64,000 nucleotides of DNA from Hygrocybe punicea (GCA_963556145.1 OY744465.1:4898001-4962000); one strand, 5' to 3'; counted from the first letter of the stretch, positions 23,101 through 37,109 are shown. The notes: generated by a model not told the origin, from the sequence alone. Made by a program: numbers and translations.

Positions 23101-26100
23101 GACGAAATGAATCTTGCACCTCAGGCGGTCCTGGAAGGCCTCAACGCAGTTTTAGATCACCGTGGCGTCGTCTATATCCCAGAACTTGGACGGTCATTTA
23201 CCCGTCATCCAGCCTTTCGCATTTTCGCTGCGCAGAATCCTCTCCATCAGGGTGGTGGCCGGAAGGGCCTTCCCAAATCCTTCGTGAATCGATTCACAAA
23301 GGTGTATTTGGACGAATTGTTACCCGACGACTTAGTTCTGGTATGTCAGCACCTTTTCCCAGATTCCGACGAAGACATTCTCCGTGCAATGGTCATGTTC
23401 AATACTCGATTGACTCAAGAAATCAGTTCGAATCAGATGTTCGCTAGGGAAGGCGGTCCATGGGAATTTAATCTGCGTGATGTCATTCGATGGGGTTTGT
23501 TATGCACCTCGGGACCTCCTCGGCATCCTGTCGAGCATTTAAATACTGTGTATCTGCACCGCTTTCGAACTGTGGCCGATCGCAATTACGCTCGCTTCAT
23601 GTTTGATCAAGTCTTTTCTACCTCAACCGGTCATTTGGATCGATTTCCCCATCCTTCCATATCCCCGTCGCATCTTCAGATTGGACATTTCCATGCCAAC
23701 AGAAGGAACCTCAGTCTACTGAATCGTCCTGGATGCCTTTTGCAAGTCCAACTTTCAATATTAGAAACTGCTGGCCATTGTATTACTCAATCTTGGCTCT
23801 CCATTATAACTGGGCCTCGCGGTAGTGGTAAGACTGAGCTGGTTCGGACCCTGGCGTATCTCACAGGCAACAGGCTCCGGGAGATCTCCGTCAACAGCGC
23901 GACGGACACCATGGATATAGTGGGAAGCTTTGAACAGGTCGATAATCGTGGTCACGTCCTAGCAATCATACGTCAAGTCCTGTCATTAGTAGACAACCAC
24001 TCTCGAACGATCTGTGGCTCGAGACTTCCCCAAAATGGGCATTACAGCTTGCTGAGGGCAGCGGTCGAGGTTGCTCCTGTGACTGCGATCTCGCTTTCAC
24101 ATCTTCTTCAAGTAGCCGCAGATCTTCTTGCCGCACAAGTCAATTTGGATGAACACCTCATCACCGAATGTGAAAATCTGTTGGCTGGAATTCAAGAAAT
24201 GACCCAAGTTCGTGATGAAATGGGTCGGTTTGAATGGGTTGATGGTCCTTTTATCCAAGCAATGAAACAGGGCGACTGGGTACTCATGGATGATGCTAAC
24301 TTGTGCAACCCTTCCGTGCTTGATAGATTGAACTCGCTTTGCGAATCCGAAGGCGTTTTGGTTTTGAGCGAGAGGGGGTATGTTAACGGGACAGTACAGA
24401 TCCTGAAGCCTCATCCCAACTTCCGACTCTTCATGTCGATTGATCACCAATACGGCGAGCTTTCTCGAGCCATGCGAAACCGAGGACTTGAGATGGCTCT
24501 ATTGGGCGACCCCACTGCTGAAGACTGGAAAAGATTAAGGGACCATCTTCGACTACCCGAGGCTTTTTCACAAGATAGAACCCTAAAAGTTCCCCTCATT
24601 CAATATGACACTGCTCGAAGGGGACTAGTCTTACCAAAAGTTGCGCCTCACGCCTCGGATGTGCTATGGCCTTCAGGTCGGCCATTGGACCAAGACTCGC
24701 CGTTGTCAAATGTAATTGAACAAGCCGCAATGTTGTCATTTACTTCATCTCCTTCGACTGCCGTCACAGATTCTCTTCTGTATTTCTTTGCCCGTGTTGC
24801 TGTGCCTGCATACGTGCCCCTGCTCATCCGAGCTCTGAAAGTGGACGGACTGGCTACCCCGGTTCACCAAATTCAGCACTTGTTACAAACTTTCTTTCCT
24901 CGATTTCTGTCGATGACTGCAGGACTGCGAGATGAATATGGTCGATCAACAGGATCACCGCTTGCATTTATTCTCACTCAAGTCGGTATCTCTTGCTGCA
25001 TTGCTTCGTACTCAATTTGATACGATGATTTGATATAGCCTGCCGACATCTTTGTGGGTTGCACCCCATGCTCTGATTGCAAACTCGAACATGACAACCC
25101 CTCGCTTCACCACATCATTCTACAAATCCTGAATCTCTGTGTTGCGCTATTCATTTACCAAGAAGAGATGGACACATTGAACCATGGCCGGGTGTCGGAT
25201 ACAATCCAATGGACGGGAATTACAACCCAAGAGCAAGTAAAAATTCCAAGAATCATGAAAGCCATGGAAACAGTCATGGATACAATAGCTGCGACTGGTC
25301 GAATGTTGCTCGACAAGTTGGATCTGGCAGATTTGGTTGGGACTTCGGTTGAGTTAAAACTTACCCATTGATATTTTCTTGGCTAAGATCATTCAGGATT
25401 TAAATTTAGCAATAACCTTGTTACGATACACCCGGCAGCTGCGCGTTATAACCTCACAAAATTGTTTCGATTTCTCCGGGGTTCAGGCAATTACCAACTG
25501 GATTGGGAAGGCCCTTCAGGATTGTCCTTCAAAGTTTACCCATCTCAATAGCCGCTTCGAAGCGCTCCAAGAGATGTTATTACTCTCTTCTGGGCTTGGC
25601 TTAACTGAGATATGGTCTGCTTTACTGGCGGATCGCCCTGTAGAGCATACAACTTCCGAACTGACTCGACTAGATACGATGGCTTGCAATCTGAAAGATA
25701 TTGCAAATATTCACGGTGAGCTACTGTGCATGTATGAGGGTGGGAGTATCAACAATTTACTTATGCAGGGCTTCGTATGCAAACATTTGAATTGATGACA
25801 TTGCGGACTCGACCCGCGAAGACCACTGAACAAGATCAGCTCACGATCGCCAACCTAACACTGGAAGTGGAGCCAGTGAGTCAAAGCCTCAGCCCACTTA
25901 CGTTGACTGAGTCGTCGCCATTGTAGCTGCTGTTGGAAAACGCCAGAGAGGGCGGGATCCAGAAATTCCAGTCAACTGAAACCAGCCTCCTTATAGCGGA
26001 GCTCGTGGTGCTGTCTGGGCTTGGAGGATGTTGCGACTCCATCTCTGAGGTGCGCCACTCGGCTGGATCTTGGCAAATCAGTGATAGATGACACATCACA

Positions 26101-29100
26101 GATGCAGGCCCGACACATTCAGGAAATCGTTGACTTGGTTTGTGGAAATCCACATTGTGGTCTCCTACGCTTTGCATCGTACAAACATGCGTTGGAGGCC
26201 GTAAATACAGGGAAAGGTAAGCTCAATACAGTCACTATTTTCCCTTGACACTGGCTCAAGACAAGTAGGGTTACTGCCAATATTCGCTCAATCTCAGATT
26301 CAATGGCTCAATGCTCTATGGAGCGCTGATTCTTCGGATAACGTTTGCGCATACTGGTCGATCTCATCGTGTTTACATACTGACCACATTCGTAGTTTGC
26401 AGAGGGGCCCTCAATGCTTCTTCATCCCAGTCAATTGCGAGCTACCATGCTTATATGGTGAGGAACTTTTTCCTAGTCAAATTCCCCAAGCTAAATTCGA
26501 GCAGTGATCGGAAACTAAAACCCCTGTCGTCACTAAAAAGCTATGAAGCTACCATGCGTCGCCACGTCCGATTCGCGTACCTTGCATGCGGAAGCTCTTC
26601 AATGCGCACCGAACAGCTGGCCTCTTTCTTTCAGCAGTCTATCTTGTTGGTACGTGAACTTGGATTTATGGCCAGCAGCCGGACTTATGTTTGCTCAGAT
26701 TGCATCTTGTTTTTCCTCCTGGTTCGATGATGGTGCCCTGCAATCGATGCGAGAATTGAGCCGCCAATCTCAACTTGGAGAGCTGCATGCCATATGCCGC
26801 CTTCTTTTGCTCTTGGAACAATCTAAAAATAAACCGTTTCTACACGCTACGCAACATTTCCTGCGTCCTGCCCTTCTGACGCTTGTTAATTCTTCGTCTT
26901 CTCGCCATCAGACCATTTCTAGTTTGGGAATGTGTTGGATAGCCCTCAGCAGGCTAATGGTTGATCTCTACGTTCCTGACATTCCTATTGACCCTGCCGC
27001 AATTCAACAGTGCACCCAGGAGCTTTGGCGTCGGGAGGGGGCGATTGTTTCCTCCGAAGCAAATCTGCATTCGCGGTTTGAAACACGGAATACTGGCAAC
27101 AATAGTAACGCTATTGTTGCCTTTTTGCAGGCTCGTTTGAGTGAACTCGCACAGTCTCTTGCTGCTGCGCCCCCACTCCCTTTCCGGGACCACCACGATG
27201 TGTCACGGCTTCAAAGATTCTGGTCAGAAGTGTCTCAATTCCAATCCCGAGTAATCTCCTCTTCCAAGATTGATTCACTTCTCCGTCTTTTCGAATCCGG
27301 TGATGCCACTGCCCCGATGCGCGAACGAGTTGTTCAACAATCAATCACTGGATTCTGCCAACGACTGAATGTTGCTTATCCTGACTATACAGATATCAAT
27401 GCCGCGCTCCAATTGGCTTTCCTTTACTTGAAGCTAGGGTTGAGAATTATAGCACATTCCGCCACTTGCACCTCAGATGGCTCTTCAGACGCAATGGCTC
27501 TAGCTCTCGCCGGATTTCCATCTGTTCGAAGTTCGACCATGCTAGGCGCTCAGCTGGAAACAACCCATCCATCCGGCATGACCACTTTTCGATTCTTATT
27601 GCTGAAGTTGGCTGCAGTTGGTTTGGAAAGGTCTCTTGGTGTTGATCTCGAAAATCAAATACATTTTGTGGATAGGATCTACGACCAGATCCTTCGACTC
27701 TGGCTCATTGATCGTGCTAGGAAAAATGACATGGACCTAGCATCACAATCAATATACAGACGCAAAACCATCGATCACGATTCAATTAGTGATGCCGAAG
27801 CGGAAGAGAATGAATTCTTGGCCTTATTTCCGCAGTTCGAGGAGACCTTACAACACGACACACAGCTACAAAGAGAAAACATCCATCAGCCGTCATTGCT
27901 CGTTGAAGCCTCCCAAATACAAACACTAGTTGATATCCATCATAGCCTTTTAACTCCTCTCCGTAGTTGCACTTCATCGTCTGGTCCTTTAGTCGTTTTT
28001 AACGATATCCGACAATTGGAGTTGGAAAGTCTTCTCGAAACCCAAATGGCATCACTCTCGGACGTAATTGACCTGCAGAGCTATGCGTTCCAGTTCTCAC
28101 TTATGGATCGTCGTTTGTCAGGACTGCAAGGCATGTTCAAATCTGCGGGGGGGGCGTATAACTTTTATGGCGATGCGAATGTCTTGGAGGCCAAAAAAGC
28201 CGCCGTCATCATCGAGAAGCTCAAGACACGCTTAGACACTCTTATCCGAGAATGGCCTGATCAAATGGTTTTGCAAGATCTCATGAATCGTTGCGATCTC
28301 TTTCTTAGTTTGGACCTCCACAGTCCCGTGGCTAAAATACTTTCTGCCCTGGAGCAATTATTGATGCACAGCGAGGATTGGGAGATCTACGCAAATCGTG
28401 AGAACACCTTGAAGGAAAATCAACAGGCAATGACAGGATTGATCGTGGATTGGAGGCGCTTAGAACTGTCATCCTGGCAGGTGTTGTTGCAAGCACAAGC
28501 GAAGTCATTTTCGGACGGAACTTCAGAGTGGTGGTTCCGTCTCTACGACACTGCCATTCGAGGATCTCTTGATGTGTTGCACCGAGAACTACCGGACCAC
28601 TTCACCAACTACTTACATACGCTCTCCCCACTTCTTGACGATTTCATCCGCTCCAGTCCTCTCGGCCAGTATCATTCAAGACTACAACTGTTGCAAAGTT
28701 TTGCGAGGTACGCAAATTATCTGGCCCGTAGCGAATCCGGTCAGGTGCGGTTAGGGCTAGACCGTGTTGAACGTGTATTACACGCTACGGCCCAGTACTA
28801 CGGGTTGTTTGCTTCTTCGATTTCGTTGCATTTTTCGGAACAGCAGACAAGAATTGAGAAGGAGATACGAGGATTCATAAAATTGGCCAGTTGGAAGGAT
28901 GTCAATGTTCACGCACTTAAGCAGAGCGCGCAAAGGACTCACCGCCAGCTGTACAAATCCATCCGCAAGTTCCGCGATGTCATGCGACAGCCAATTGTGG
29001 AATGGCTGCAGCCCGAGTTCGCTGGAGATGCTGAATCCAATGCCCTGTCTGACACCACAACCAACCGAGCAAATGTCCAGCCCCTCAATCAAAAACCCTT

Positions 29101-32100
29101 CTTTAGGAACGAATCCTCCATTGGAACACCCCCAAACCATTTACTGAACCTGGACCGAACGTTCCAACGGTTCGACGCGCTCATCGCCGGACGTATTCGG
29201 TCGTTCATCAACTCTCACACCGCCATCGTGGTGGATAATTTTGCCATCGACGTCATTTCGACGGCCAAAACTCTAAGCGCGCTGTCTATCCGCGATAGTG
29301 ATCCCTTAAACAAGAGAGAGAAGCTGCAAAAGGCCCTACTCGTGCGGAAAAGAAGATCATGGAGTGATCTCCTCAAGGAACTCAAGCGCGCAGGCTTCGC
29401 CGTGAATATGAAACCAGACGATCGTAGCCGTTTGGGGGATATGCCCTGGATCAGAGAACAACCTATCCTCGCCAACCCATCCAAGAAATTTGTTTCTGCC
29501 GAGACGTGCGAAATTTACTTCAATCGCCTTTATGGTTCTCTTCCCGAGGTTAGGAACTTGCTCTCTGACCATCACCCTGATTTGACAACACGTGAACTGC
29601 AAAGAGGTGTAAGCCTTTTAGAATCTGGGTTTGCTATGGCTCTTGATACGCGATCTTGGTAACTTAATCAGCCTCCTCCCTCCTGCATGATGGACACTAA
29701 CACTCTATTACTTAAGCCTGGCGGCAGCCGTCGAGAGTTTTCATAAACTTGAACGAATATCTCGTCGCTTGAAAATGGTCCCTTCATCATCCACAGTCAT
29801 ACATGCTGAGCCGGAGCTATTAAAGGGGATCACGCATGTTAAAGACACCGTTTGCAGACTTGCAAATGCTCTGGATGAAGTGATGGATGGCCTACATATA
29901 TACATTAATTTGCAACCAAACCGAATCATTCCTCCTTCCCTTGTGGAGATGATCTCGACAATCACAACAACAACAAAAGATTTTCGGGAGCAACTCTCTG
30001 CTGTTCTCGACCACATCAAATTGACAGATTTTTCTCTTCTGCTAGATAGTATGTGCTCGCCGTTGTCACGATCACTCATCAAACAGCTAAAATTCTTCCA
30101 GGGGAATCTGCTCTGGTCGACGACGTTCTTAGGCATTTCGAGAGCACATCAAACTCTTTGCGCCAATGGTCGGAAGACGAACCACCTCTAAAATACCTCT
30201 TTCACCCTGTTCAAACCTGGCTCGATGTCCAGAAAGTCACAGCGTTAAACTCCTCGGGACCGCAACCACCAGGTCTCTCAACCAACACCACTGACTCCAT
30301 CATTGATACTCTCTTAGTCAACGTCCAGCATTTATTAGCAACTTGCCCGGCCTCGACTCATGATGATTCGTCGAGTGGACGAGATTATTATATTCGGGAA
30401 GATTGTGGCCGGCTTTGCAACTTCACACGTCTCCTCAATCTCGACAAAATATTCCACAACCTTACTGGCGCTCTCCCAGGTCTCGCGAACTGTTCTCCAG
30501 ATGCGTTGCAAAGAAACTTCGGGCGGTTATTGCCTTTCTTGGACCGTTATATGGAGTTAGTAGAAGGGCAACTAGTTGTTCATAGCCAGTGGATGAAGGC
30601 CCTCTGCAAACTCGATTACGTCTTGTGTTCTGTGATACATTCTCTTGCGAAGCAAGGCTTCTGTAAACCACCCGACGAGTCGAGCTCCGGTGGGGATGTT
30701 GCCGAAGCAATCGGCGGAGTTGGGTTAGGAGAGGGATCAGGCACTGACGATGTCAGCAAGGAGATTGAAGAAGAGAGTCAAGTTGAAGGTCTTCAGAATG
30801 ATGTCGATGATCCTAAAGAGCACCAAGATAACCCCCAGGATGGTTCCGCAATCGAGATGAGTGATGATTTTGGTGGCGATATGGAGGACATTCCCGATAC
30901 TGGCTCTCAAGACGGAACGGGGTCAGATGAGAGCCAGGCAGATCCCGAAGAACAACTCGGAAAATTGGACTCATCCGACCCTTCTGCAGTGGACGAGAAA
31001 TTGTGGGGCGACGAACAAGGCCCTCAAGAACAAGCAGATGACAAGATTAATCAGGATCACTCGGAACATCTTGAGCAACCTGAGATGGTCGCCAAGGAGC
31101 ATTCATCGACCAAACAAAATTCAAAAATCGATGATAGGGAACAGGAGGAAGAAAATGTTCCAGAACAAAACGCCAACGATGACAACGAACAATATCCGGA
31201 TGCTAGCGGCGCTCCAATGGACGATTACGTTCCGGATGCACATACTTTGGACCTCCCAGCCGACATGAAGTTGGGTGATGGGGAGGAGATGGAGGACGAT
31301 TCAAAAGCTCATGATGATGATGACATGATGGACGATGTACAACCCGAGCCAATTTCAGAGGACGAAGGACATGCTATCGAAACACCAAACCAAGATAATC
31401 AAGAGCATACGGATCCAGGGCAGGAGCTCGAACAATCTGCGCAATCGCAAGATTCAGACACTCACGAAGAAGTCGCAGAAGACAATACCGTCGCCGGGAA
31501 GCCTGACATTTCCGTCGGTCAAGGTATTTCCATGAGCGAATCTTGTTATCCAGATAGCAGCGAAAAGGCTACCACAAGCGAAATTGGTAATTCATCGGGC
31601 GCTGGTGTTCAGGATTCCGAAGTAAACGCACAAACCGCCAATCAAGATGGGTAAGTTTTCCTGCTTAATCATGATTTATGGAACCTAATAAGATTACAAG
31701 TTCGCCTGAAGGTGGTCAGCCCCAGGGTGATCCTCAAGCAGCCAGTGAGGGCGTGGCAGGGGCAGTTACCAAGGGCGCCCGGCAAGGTTCGGGTCCCTCG
31801 CCACACAATCCGCAATCATCAAACGAACCACTGCGTAGCTTAGGAGACACCTCGCAACAGATTCGGAGACCATTTGAAGACATCTGTGACGGAGAAGCCA
31901 CAACCGATCCTTCTCGTAATCATTTGGGTGACACTATGGATGAGTCACAGTTCGAATATGTCCATCCTGACGATACGGACCACGACATGCAAGCTCTCGG
32001 TCCGGCTGGCGCCGAACAGGTGGCTAAACTGAACGAACTGAAGATTGTGAACGATCAAGCACCAATATCCATCCCAATGGACGTAGATATTCTTTTGGAA

Positions 32101-33252
32101 CAAGAGGAGTCCGATCATCCGGGAAAGGATTTTTCCGTCCTAGCCGAAACCGTGACCGACAGTGGGCGGGAACACGTTGACGGCGCAGTTACTCATTCGA
32201 ATCGGTTTCCCGTTCCAGAGAAGCCGAATGACGACTGTGACGTTAAAGGCGATATCGAGATTGTTGAGGTAGATGACAATGATGTCGAAGCCGAGCTGAA
32301 GACATGGCAAGCGGAAGGTCTACCTGAAGCTAAGGCTGAGCACCTGTGGCATCGATATGAGTCCCTCACGCACGATCTTGCTTACGCCCTCTGCGAGCAA
32401 TTACGACTTATTCTTGAACCTACACTGGCCACCCGACTCAAAGGTGACTATCGAACAGGCAAAAGGTTAAATATGAAGAAAATCATACCATACATTGCCA
32501 GCGACTACACGAAGGATAAGATCTGGTTGCGCAGGACGAAACCTAGTCAACGCGAGTATCAAGTGTTGATTGCACTCGACGATTCGCGATCGATGTCGGA
32601 ATCTCACTCGGTTCATTTGGCCTACCAAACGCTGGCATTAATGTCAAAGGCACTCAGTCGACTGGAGGTAGGAGACCTTGCTATCGTCAAATTTGGGGAG
32701 GCAATGGAAATACTCCACGGCTTCAACGAGGGCCCATTCACAGATCAAGCGGGCACCAAGGTGGTGAATGCGTTCGGATTCAATCAGAAGGCTACCAATG
32801 TACTGTCACTCGTTGAGGCAAGTTTGGAGATGCTTGAAATCGCCCGTGAACGCCGTTCCATTAGCTCTCCGTCCGCCGGGGATTTATGGCAGCTAGAAAT
32901 TATCATCTCCGATGGCATCTGCCAGGACCATGACCGTCTCCGTACCGTTGTACGAAAGGCCGAGGAGCAACGAGTGATGATTGTTTTCATCATTATCGAT
33001 TCTCTTTTGTCACCTACCCAGTTCACGACAGCTGTCCCTGCGACAACATCTCTCAGTGGGTTACAAAATTCAGTATTATCGATGAAACAGGCTACATACA
33101 GGAACATCGACGGAAGAATGGAATTGCACATGCAACGATATTTGGATTCCTTCCCTTTCGAGTACTACGTGGTCTTGCGGAACGTAGAAGCATTGCCGGA
33201 AGTGTTGTCCGCCACTCTTAGACAGTTCTTTGAGCGGATTTCAGAACAATAA
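17171..33252 (+). CDS. MDN1: Midasin (Rea1), AAA+ ATPase of 60S ribosome assembly
   Basis: Giant dynein-like AAA+ ATPase that strips assembly factors from pre-60S particles in nucleolus and nucleoplasm. All six P-loops can be seen: SPPSAGKSLL (about 18238), GETGTGKTSV (19319), GPTSSGKTSS (20754), GETGSGKTSV (21640), GSPGVGKTSL (22890) and GPRGSGKTEL (23811). Canonical Walker B boxes include ILLDEINL (19975), IVLDELNL and VLLDEMNL. In AAA1 the equivalent is WVVFKDID, which lacks the usual acidic pair. A long helical linker follows (25000-30600), then an Asp/Glu-rich region (30770-31640), and a C-terminal MIDAS/vWA domain with VLIALDDSRSMSES (about 32566; DxSxS). Expected size is about 4,900-5,000 residues, as in other midasins. 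Introns are short and concentrated in the first half and near 25-26.5 kb. The one at about 18057-18096 would be only 40 nt. Exon edges at 26.2-26.6 kb are unresolved. Confidence 0.96.
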
Positions 33253-33354
33253 AATATGTAAATAGCTACTATAGCGCGTACAGTGTAGTGATTATAACGC
33301 GAAGGTTGTCAATAATGCGAACCAGAGTCACGTTGACACAGTAAATTCCTACTA

Positions 33355-33758
33355 GTGGGTGACTTTCCGTAAGACTTATTTATGTGTCGAGTAATAAACG
33401 CGGTGCCAATCGGAGCTGGAACCCCGTGCTGAGTCAGCTGGGCAAACACTTTTAAACATCCTATTTGGTCAATTCTATGTTGAGTTTGGGTTAGATAACT
33501 ATCGGAGTGCAGCACACAGGCACCATCGGGTAAATTTGAGTGCTGAGGATCTCGGCTAGTTTACTAGAAATAGTTTTAATCCAAAGATGGGGTCGCGAAC
33601 CCCTTCTTTGAAGTTGCGTTTATGCTGTCGTTTTAGGCTGTCGGAGCTCAAATTATTTTCCGGGGTCTTTGCGGCAATCCGGCGGCAGGGTCTACTTACC
33701 ACTTGTGGTTGTAATCAATGTTTCTGAGATTATTTATACCCTACGGAAAGTCACCCAG
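33355..33758. mobile_element. 404-bp MITE with TA target duplication (Tc1/mariner-like)
   Basis: The element is bounded by terminal inverted repeats: left GTGGGTGACTTTCCGTAAG (33355-33373); right end, read inward, CTGGGTGACTTTCCGTAGG (33758-33740). The two share 16 of 19 positions or better, and similarity continues as AT-rich sequence (TTATTTAT against ATAAATAA). Both ends are flanked by the dinucleotide TA (33353-33354 and 33759-33760), the duplication made by Tc1/mariner transposases. It has no open frame of use, so it is non-autonomous. It fills most of the gap between midasin and the phosphodiesterase gene and ends 26 bp before that gene's ATG. Confidence 0.72.
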
Positions 33759-33784
33759 TAACAGTACCTGCGACAGCGCACACC

Positions 33785-35949
33785 ATGACGATTGACTTGA
33801 ATCCCATCGTGATGGACCAAACCGACGAAGAACGGAAAGGCCTTTTGTCTGGCATCCAGGATCCAGAACACGAGCTCGACACTTGGTCAGGCAAGAGACT
33901 AGCTGCCTTTGCAGTTGCCTTCATTTTACTTCTTATTGGCGGCACCTTTGCGCGCACTCTTCTCATCCATACACCAACACACCGGAATGCAAACGTTAAG
34001 AGCGATGATATATTCTCCAACGGCACTCACAGCTTTGGGAGAACTGTTCTCATGATTTCCATAGATGGATTAAGGTCCAACGACATCTCCACAACGCCTT
34101 TGATAACGGACTCATTGTTGATACTAGGGCGGATTATCTCGACCGTGGCTTAACCCCCCACCTACTGGATATCAGCAGGCAAGGGCTACGAGCTAAATTC
34201 ATGAGACCTGTCTTCCCTGTGCGTATGGGTTGTTGGATGCTGCAGCGCGATTGACCATTTATCACACAGACCATTACTTTTCCGTGAGTGAAGAAGTTCA
34301 AGTTCCATGATCGTCATCTCTTAGTAACGACGGTATCACGGTCCATAGCAATCACTGGAGTCTTTTGTGAGTGTATTTGAACTTTCTATACACAATTGAC
34401 TCAACCCGAGGAAGGACCGGTCTCTATGCTGAATCTCATGGAATCGTCGGGAATGTATGATATGACAATTTTACATTACTGCCTGCTCACGCTTGTGCAT
34501 AGAACTTTTGGGATCCTGTGACAAGTTCCGAGTTTCACTTCAACAATATTAAATCTTGCTGGAACTCGTCATGGTGGCTTGGAGAACCTGTTTGTTTCTT
34601 TATTTCAACTTTGACAGACTGGTTTATCTCACTTTTTATCAGTTCTGGGAAACCGCTCAAACCGCTGGAATAGTCACTGCAAATTTGATGTGGTCAGTTA
34701 GTTATGTACAGCCAGTTTATTTCGACAGTTTTCCATTCCGCAAACAGGCCAGGACCGCCCAGCACGATTTCTGGGGTCGCTTCAACATACTTCGTGCCGT
34801 GGAGGGTATTGTCAATCTTTTCAAACTTGTACCTCGCTAAAGTCAGTTCCGTGTGATGGTTATTTAGGATCACGTCGCTCTCGATGAGAAGCTCGATCAG
34901 ATTTTGGAATGGATTGATTTACCCTTCAAACAACGACCTCGATTAATTATGGGTACGTCTATCAAGTCATTTTACTTCTTCCCCTCTGATGATTGGTTCT
35001 TTTCAGCGTATGAGCCTTCTCTCGATCAGGCTGGTCATAAGGCTGGTCCCATGTCCCAACTTGTCAATGTTAGTTGCTCTTTTCCATCAGTACAACTTAC
35101 GCTCACACCGGATTCAGAAAACTCTTGCTGAGGTTGACTTGTTCGCGAAAAGATTGCATTCTTCCCTCGAGGCACGAAACCTTTCCAACATTGTTGATGT
35201 CATCTTTGTCAGTGACCATGGCATGGCGGATACCAGCCGTGCAGAACTTGTATATATGGAAGACATTTTGGGTGAAGAGGGATATAATCTAATCCAACAT
35301 CAAGATGGTGAAGTTGGGATTTCCTGAATTGACGGTTGTGTCGTCCTCATTGATCTGGAATTAGGTTGGCCATCGATGGGCTTACGGTTTCATCCCAAAG
35401 CGAACGCCTCACACTATCTCGACCTTCTTCTTGAAGCAGCAAAGGCCAATCCGGACAAGTTTAGTGTTTACACGCACGACACGATGCCAGAACGATTTCA
35501 CTTCGCCCACAACGAACGGATTGCTCCAATCTACGTCATACCAAAGCTTGGCTATGCACTCGCACACAGGAAAGAAGGGGATGTTGGCATGACCAAAGGC
35601 GTTCGTATTCTTTTCAATGCGTCGTGCTAAAAACCCGAATTTATGTTCACTTTCGTTACTCCAGAATCACGGATACGACAACCTCAAATATCAGATGCAT
35701 GCTATATTCGTCGCTCATGGTCCTTTCCCCGCAGTCACGAAAGCTTTGCACCAGAGTGGTACATCGTCACTCTTCTCGCGCTTTCTATCACGCCCGAATA
35801 AGGGTTGGCATTCCACATCAGAGGATACCTATGTGATGGATGGCTTCCAGAATGTAGAGATATACAATCTCATCATGAAGCTGCTTGCCATCGAAGACAA
35901 GGGAGCTGTCAACAACGGCACGATCGGATTTTGGGACCTTTACTTTTAG
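33785..35949 (+). CDS. Type II membrane nucleotide pyrophosphatase/phosphodiesterase (NPP family)
   Basis: Alkaline-phosphatase-fold enzyme that hydrolyses nucleotide or phosphodiester bonds outside the cytosol. The first exon (from ATG 33785) encodes a cytosolic N-terminus and a single membrane helix (LAAFAVAFILLLIGGTFA), then VLMISIDGLR with the first metal-binding Asp. Splicing continues to ADYLDRGLTPHLL, MRPVFP, then two very small exons (34270-34283 and 34349-34366) that give TITFPNHWSLL. The next exon gives TGLYAESHGIVGN, then NFWDP. The threonine of TFPNH is the family nucleophile. Later metal ligands are seen in EPSLDQAGHKAG and FVSDHGM (35205), and a final NHGYDN (35661). Glycosylation sites are likely in the ectodomain. 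The gene looks intact, with about ten short introns. Its promoter is largely the MITE described at 33355. Confidence 0.87.
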
Positions 35950-36074
35950 AAGCAATGTGCAGACAATTAATTATAACGACCACTCCATAGTACTATCGCG
36001 CTACAATGAGTCATTTGTACAAGTTAGGCGTCGGGAGGCGTGAATCCTGCCGACTGATTTCCAATGTCCCCTAC

Positions 36075-37109
36075 TCAATGATCAGCATCAAACACGGTAT
36101 GACCTTCGCCAATCGGCCTGTGAGCTCCTGTAGAACTGGGCACGTATGCGTTGTCCGGAAGGCCAGTCTCGTCCAAACCCTCGGCAGCTTCGATGATCTC
36201 ATACATTCTTGAAGCCACCTCGGGAGGGGGAACACGTCCACCGAGAATATCACGCGCAGGAAATGGTGAGCCGTAGAATTCGCGATTGGCATCCTTTCGT
36301 TCTATTAGGACTGTGCCCTCCAGTGACAGACCGGCAAACAGGCCTGTCCTCAACAATTTCATGAGTTTGTAATACGACTAACTAGCCGCCACGTACCCTT
36401 CGATTTAGAATAAGAGAACATGGGTGCCGGATGTGCCAATGAAGCTTGCACACTCCCTCCCGTACCAATTGGACCGGCAGCCGCACTGATGTTCCCGCCA
36501 ATTGTAACATTGCCTCCAATCGAAAATGCTCGAACTGCGTCCTCGCTGTTGAGGACGATGACAAAGTCGGTAATGTCCGCGCCAATTTGAAGACCCCAAC
36601 CAAGTCCGCCTGTGGCAATACACGATGGGGCGGACCATGAGCCGTCTGGGAGGCGTGCGATGACGATTCCTGAACCGGCTTTTCCGGAGAAAACAAAGCC
36701 CGCTTTGAGTACTTGGAACACTGCGAGACCTGTGCGATTGCCGGGAGTGACGTTAGTTTAGCTGCATTTATTCTTTTGGATAATGTATATGCACCTCGTG
36801 CATTATGCAGGACGGCCTTCGGGATCGCATTCAGGGCAGATTCAGGGCGTTCCGGGTCCGCTGTCGGGAAATTGAGAGGTACTGCCTATGTTAACCACAA
36901 AACGACCCTTTTCACACAGTTCATATGCCAGACGCACCAAGAAAACTATCAAGTATCTTGGCCGCTTTCTCTGCCTCGCCGGGAAGACTGAAGCCTTGAA
37001 CAAATTCCCGCGATCCACTGGCTACCTTGCCCTGGCTGTCCTTCACAAAAGCTGTGGCTTGTATGCCTACTTTTCGGGCTCCCATGCGAAATTTCTCGAG
37101 CATGTCCAT
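36075..37109 (-). CDS. SYLF-domain protein (Ysc84/DUF500 family)
   Basis: The minus-strand ATG at 37109 gives MDMLEKFRMGARKVGIQATA. After a short intron comes NFPTADPERPESALNAIPK, then ARGLAVFQVLKAGFVFSGKA. These, with GGLGWGLQIGADITDFVIVL and the glycine-rich IGGNVTIGGNISAAAGPIG, are the hallmarks of the SYLF lipid-binding domain. Ysc84/SH3YL1 relatives bind phosphoinositides and actin at endocytic sites. This copy ends soon after the SYLF domain (GHTVFDADH) and has no C-terminal SH3 domain, so it is the short form common in basidiomycetes. The intron between the first two exons appears to end at GCAG rather than at the earlier TAG. It is convergent with the phosphodiesterase gene (about 125 bp apart). 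Confidence 0.88.

Noticed and set aside
17171..33252. Midasin split into several separate AAA+ genes
   Set aside because: Frame breaks between the open segments are explained by short GT-AG introns, and six AAA modules, acidic region and MIDAS occur in family order.
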